In this document: positions 63,642 to 64,000 of the stretch, piece by piece
How the letters are laid out: every line of letters begins with the position of its first letter
Position numbering within the stretch: position 1 is the first letter of the stretch
Assembly (NCBI GenBank): GCA_019925095.2
Contig: CM034403.1
Span: 3,539,690-3,603,689, forward strand
Direction: 5' to 3'
Source: Dendrolimus kikuchii
Taxonomy: Eukaryota; Arthropoda; Insecta; Lepidoptera; Lasiocampidae
DNA: 64,000 nt
Translations under genes and position numbers: made by a program
Notes under the pieces: model-generated
The model's input: only the letters and a program-made list of their open reading frames with translations
What the model was told of the DNA's origin: nothing
The model's database searches: none

Positions 63642-64000
63642 TGCTTTATATTATATTAATATATACGAACTTGATTATCGGCTAAACTTAAGACTATATT
63701 TTTATTATACATCGTTAAATTACAAACGCCGGCAATTGTGTAATCTTACATGTATTTGAAAATACTTTATTATGACTATATTTAATCATGTTTACAATTT
63801 ACAAATTTATTTAAGTAATTAACATTTCTTAACCTTGTCATATTAGTGACTAAAAATGTCAAACGTTGCGATTAAACAAACATACAAGCATATTATTCAA
63901 TTGATGATTATTATATATTGATATAATTGTGTAAAAATGCTGTATTTTTTATTATTGACATAATACTTTTAAAAAATAATATAAATTTGATATAGTGATA
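63642..64000. other. AT-rich non-coding DNA to the window edge
   Basis: No exon, repeat or RNA gene recognised. Confidence 0.25.

Overview
The window is AT-rich animal DNA, almost certainly from a butterfly or moth (Lepidoptera). No source label is given. The assignment rests on two things: the make-up of the repeats (short Helitron-like elements running from TC to CTAG before a T, tRNA-derived SINEs, RTE- and CR1/jockey-type LINE tails, DD37D mariners) and two insect-type host genes with GT/AG introns. Most of the 64 kb is mobile-element debris. Protein-coding host sequence is well under 3 kb.

Host genes. (1) Five plus-strand exons (20998-21170, 22986-23205, 24680-25007, 25599-26685, 29677-29882) join in one continuous frame with matching intron phases (1, 2, 0, 1). 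They encode the last 670 residues of a docking protein with the C-terminal part of an IRS-type PTB domain and a tail rich in tyrosine motifs, most like the Dok family. The upstream exons (PH domain and first part of the PTB) were not found. (2) Near the right end, 61543-61727 is the first coding exon of what looks like an SLC22-type organic cation transporter; the rest lies to the right of the window. (3) 54727-55052 resembles the first exon of a THAP zinc-finger protein, broken by a LINE insertion.

Layout. 0-1 kb: end of an LTR-retrotransposon pol gene. 1-20 kb: Helitrons, foldback elements, LINE 3' ends, SINEs and one mariner (15495-16773, minus). 20-30 kb: the docking-protein gene, its introns loaded with insertions. 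30-41 kb: foldback and MITE elements, SINEs and long plain AT-rich stretches. 41-45 kb: a composite element with ~550-bp inverted repeats around a decayed gene with a cysteine-rich (CXC-like) motif, itself hit by a mariner, a Helitron and a SINE. 45-53 kb: LINE and SINE pieces, a Tigger/pogo-like element (50220-51019) and a six-copy 139-bp tandem array at the 5' end of a Helitron. 53-61 kb: further repeats, including a GC-rich retroposon (59080-59975). 61-64 kb: transporter exon, a foldback and a hAT-like element.

Family names used below are local labels. R = RTE-like LINE with an (ATGT)n tail and ~12-bp target duplications. D = ~310-bp SINE-like repeat ending CAATAAAA. E = tRNA-derived SINE. 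G = CR1-like LINE 3' end carrying a GCGATAAGGCCGCC block. H, J, L, I = other interspersed repeats. Reading the nested insertions gives a relative history: R and D are among the youngest families here, because they interrupt other elements and keep clean target duplications.
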